From NCBI GenBank assembly GCA_030043235.1, contig JASHYF010000291.1, forward strand, positions 1 through 13,890: a stretch of 13,890 nt of DNA, in the 5' to 3' direction. The position numbers were made by a program, and so were the translations under genes. Each line of letters starts with the position of its first letter. Position 1 is the first letter of the stretch. This DNA comes from Solirubrobacteraceae bacterium. Its GTDB lineage: Bacteria > Actinomycetota > Thermoleophilia > Solirubrobacterales > Solirubrobacteraceae. Under the pieces are notes generated by a model that was not told the DNA's origin, did not search any database, and was given only the letters and a program-made list of their open reading frames with translations. Shown in pieces: positions 13,777 to 13,890 of the stretch.

Positions 13777-13890
13777 CAAAAGCGATCGATCTCGTTTGAA
13801 GAGGCCGTCCTGCGTGAGGCCGAGGAACGCCTCTCCCGGTCCGGCGGAAGCCTGTCGGCGTTCGTGAATGCAGCCGTCCTGCATGAGCTG
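13768..13890 (+). CDS. Ribbon-helix-helix antitoxin-like protein (5' part; runs off window)
   Basis: 41 codons are visible from GTG 13768 to the window edge, beginning MASQKRSISFEEAVLREAEE and continuing through 'GGSLSAFVNAAVLHEL'. A short basic strand (KRSISF), a helix (EEAVLREAEERL), a turn with GGS, then 'LSAFVNAAV' is the classic pattern of ribbon-helix-helix antitoxins of VapB/MazE/CopG type, where the strand pairs in a dimer to contact DNA. The upstream dyads and the 7-nt spacing from the TAGGAT -10 to GTG (a leaderless start) fit an autoregulated antitoxin. The toxin gene would be expected just beyond 13890, but that is inference. The antitoxin subtype cannot be decided from 41 residues; a plain CopG-like regulator is the alternative. 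Confidence 0.7.
   Translation, partial: MASQKRSISFEEAVLREAEERLSRSGGSLSAFVNAAVLHEL

Overview
The window looks like chromosomal DNA from a high-GC actinobacterium. A member of the Thermoleophilia (Solirubrobacter-like) is the best guess, but this is inference. It rests on the base composition, on GTG starts and leaderless-looking starts, and on secreted-protein domain styles common in that group: choice-of-anchor Q beta-helix proteins, a large FG-GAP_2 protein with a 'WYVNGPLGLEQGF'-type N-domain, and Ig-like C-termini ending in an Arg/Lys-rich beta-sandwich. There is no rRNA, tRNA, CRISPR array, transposase or phage gene.

Left, minus strand (1-2315): a two-gene unit. A PstS-like substrate-binding protein is followed, with a one-base TGATG stop/start overlap, by a beta-helix protein of choice-of-anchor Q type that runs off the left edge. 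No transporter permease or ATPase accompanies the binding protein.

Centre-left, 2316-2614: a regulatory region of about 300 bp between divergent units. It holds two small dyads, a perfect 14-bp GC hairpin with a T-rich tail on the plus strand, three GTGAACA words and a leaderless-type -10 box.

Centre, plus strand (2615-12565): three tightly packed genes for large exported proteins. The first is a secreted protein with propeller-like blades and an acidic/proline-rich linker. It overlaps by ATGA a giant 1811-residue protein carrying Ig-like domains, a propeller region, a metallophosphoesterase-like domain that has lost most metal ligands, a second Ig-like domain, a Pro/Ala stalk and a C-terminal membrane anchor. 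Twenty-two bases later comes an FG-GAP_2 protein with six tandem 59-residue units. Together they look like a surface or envelope display operon; the ligand or partner cannot be read from the sequence.

Right (12654-13890): an OmpR/PhoB-family response regulator on the minus strand, convergent with the surface operon and without a histidine kinase in the window. Beyond it, on the plus strand, is the start of a ribbon-helix-helix antitoxin-like gene cut by the window edge, preceded by a perfect 20-bp dyad that contains the -10 box. The pairing of a PstS-like protein with a PhoB-like regulator invites a phosphate-regulation reading, but shared operator evidence is weak.
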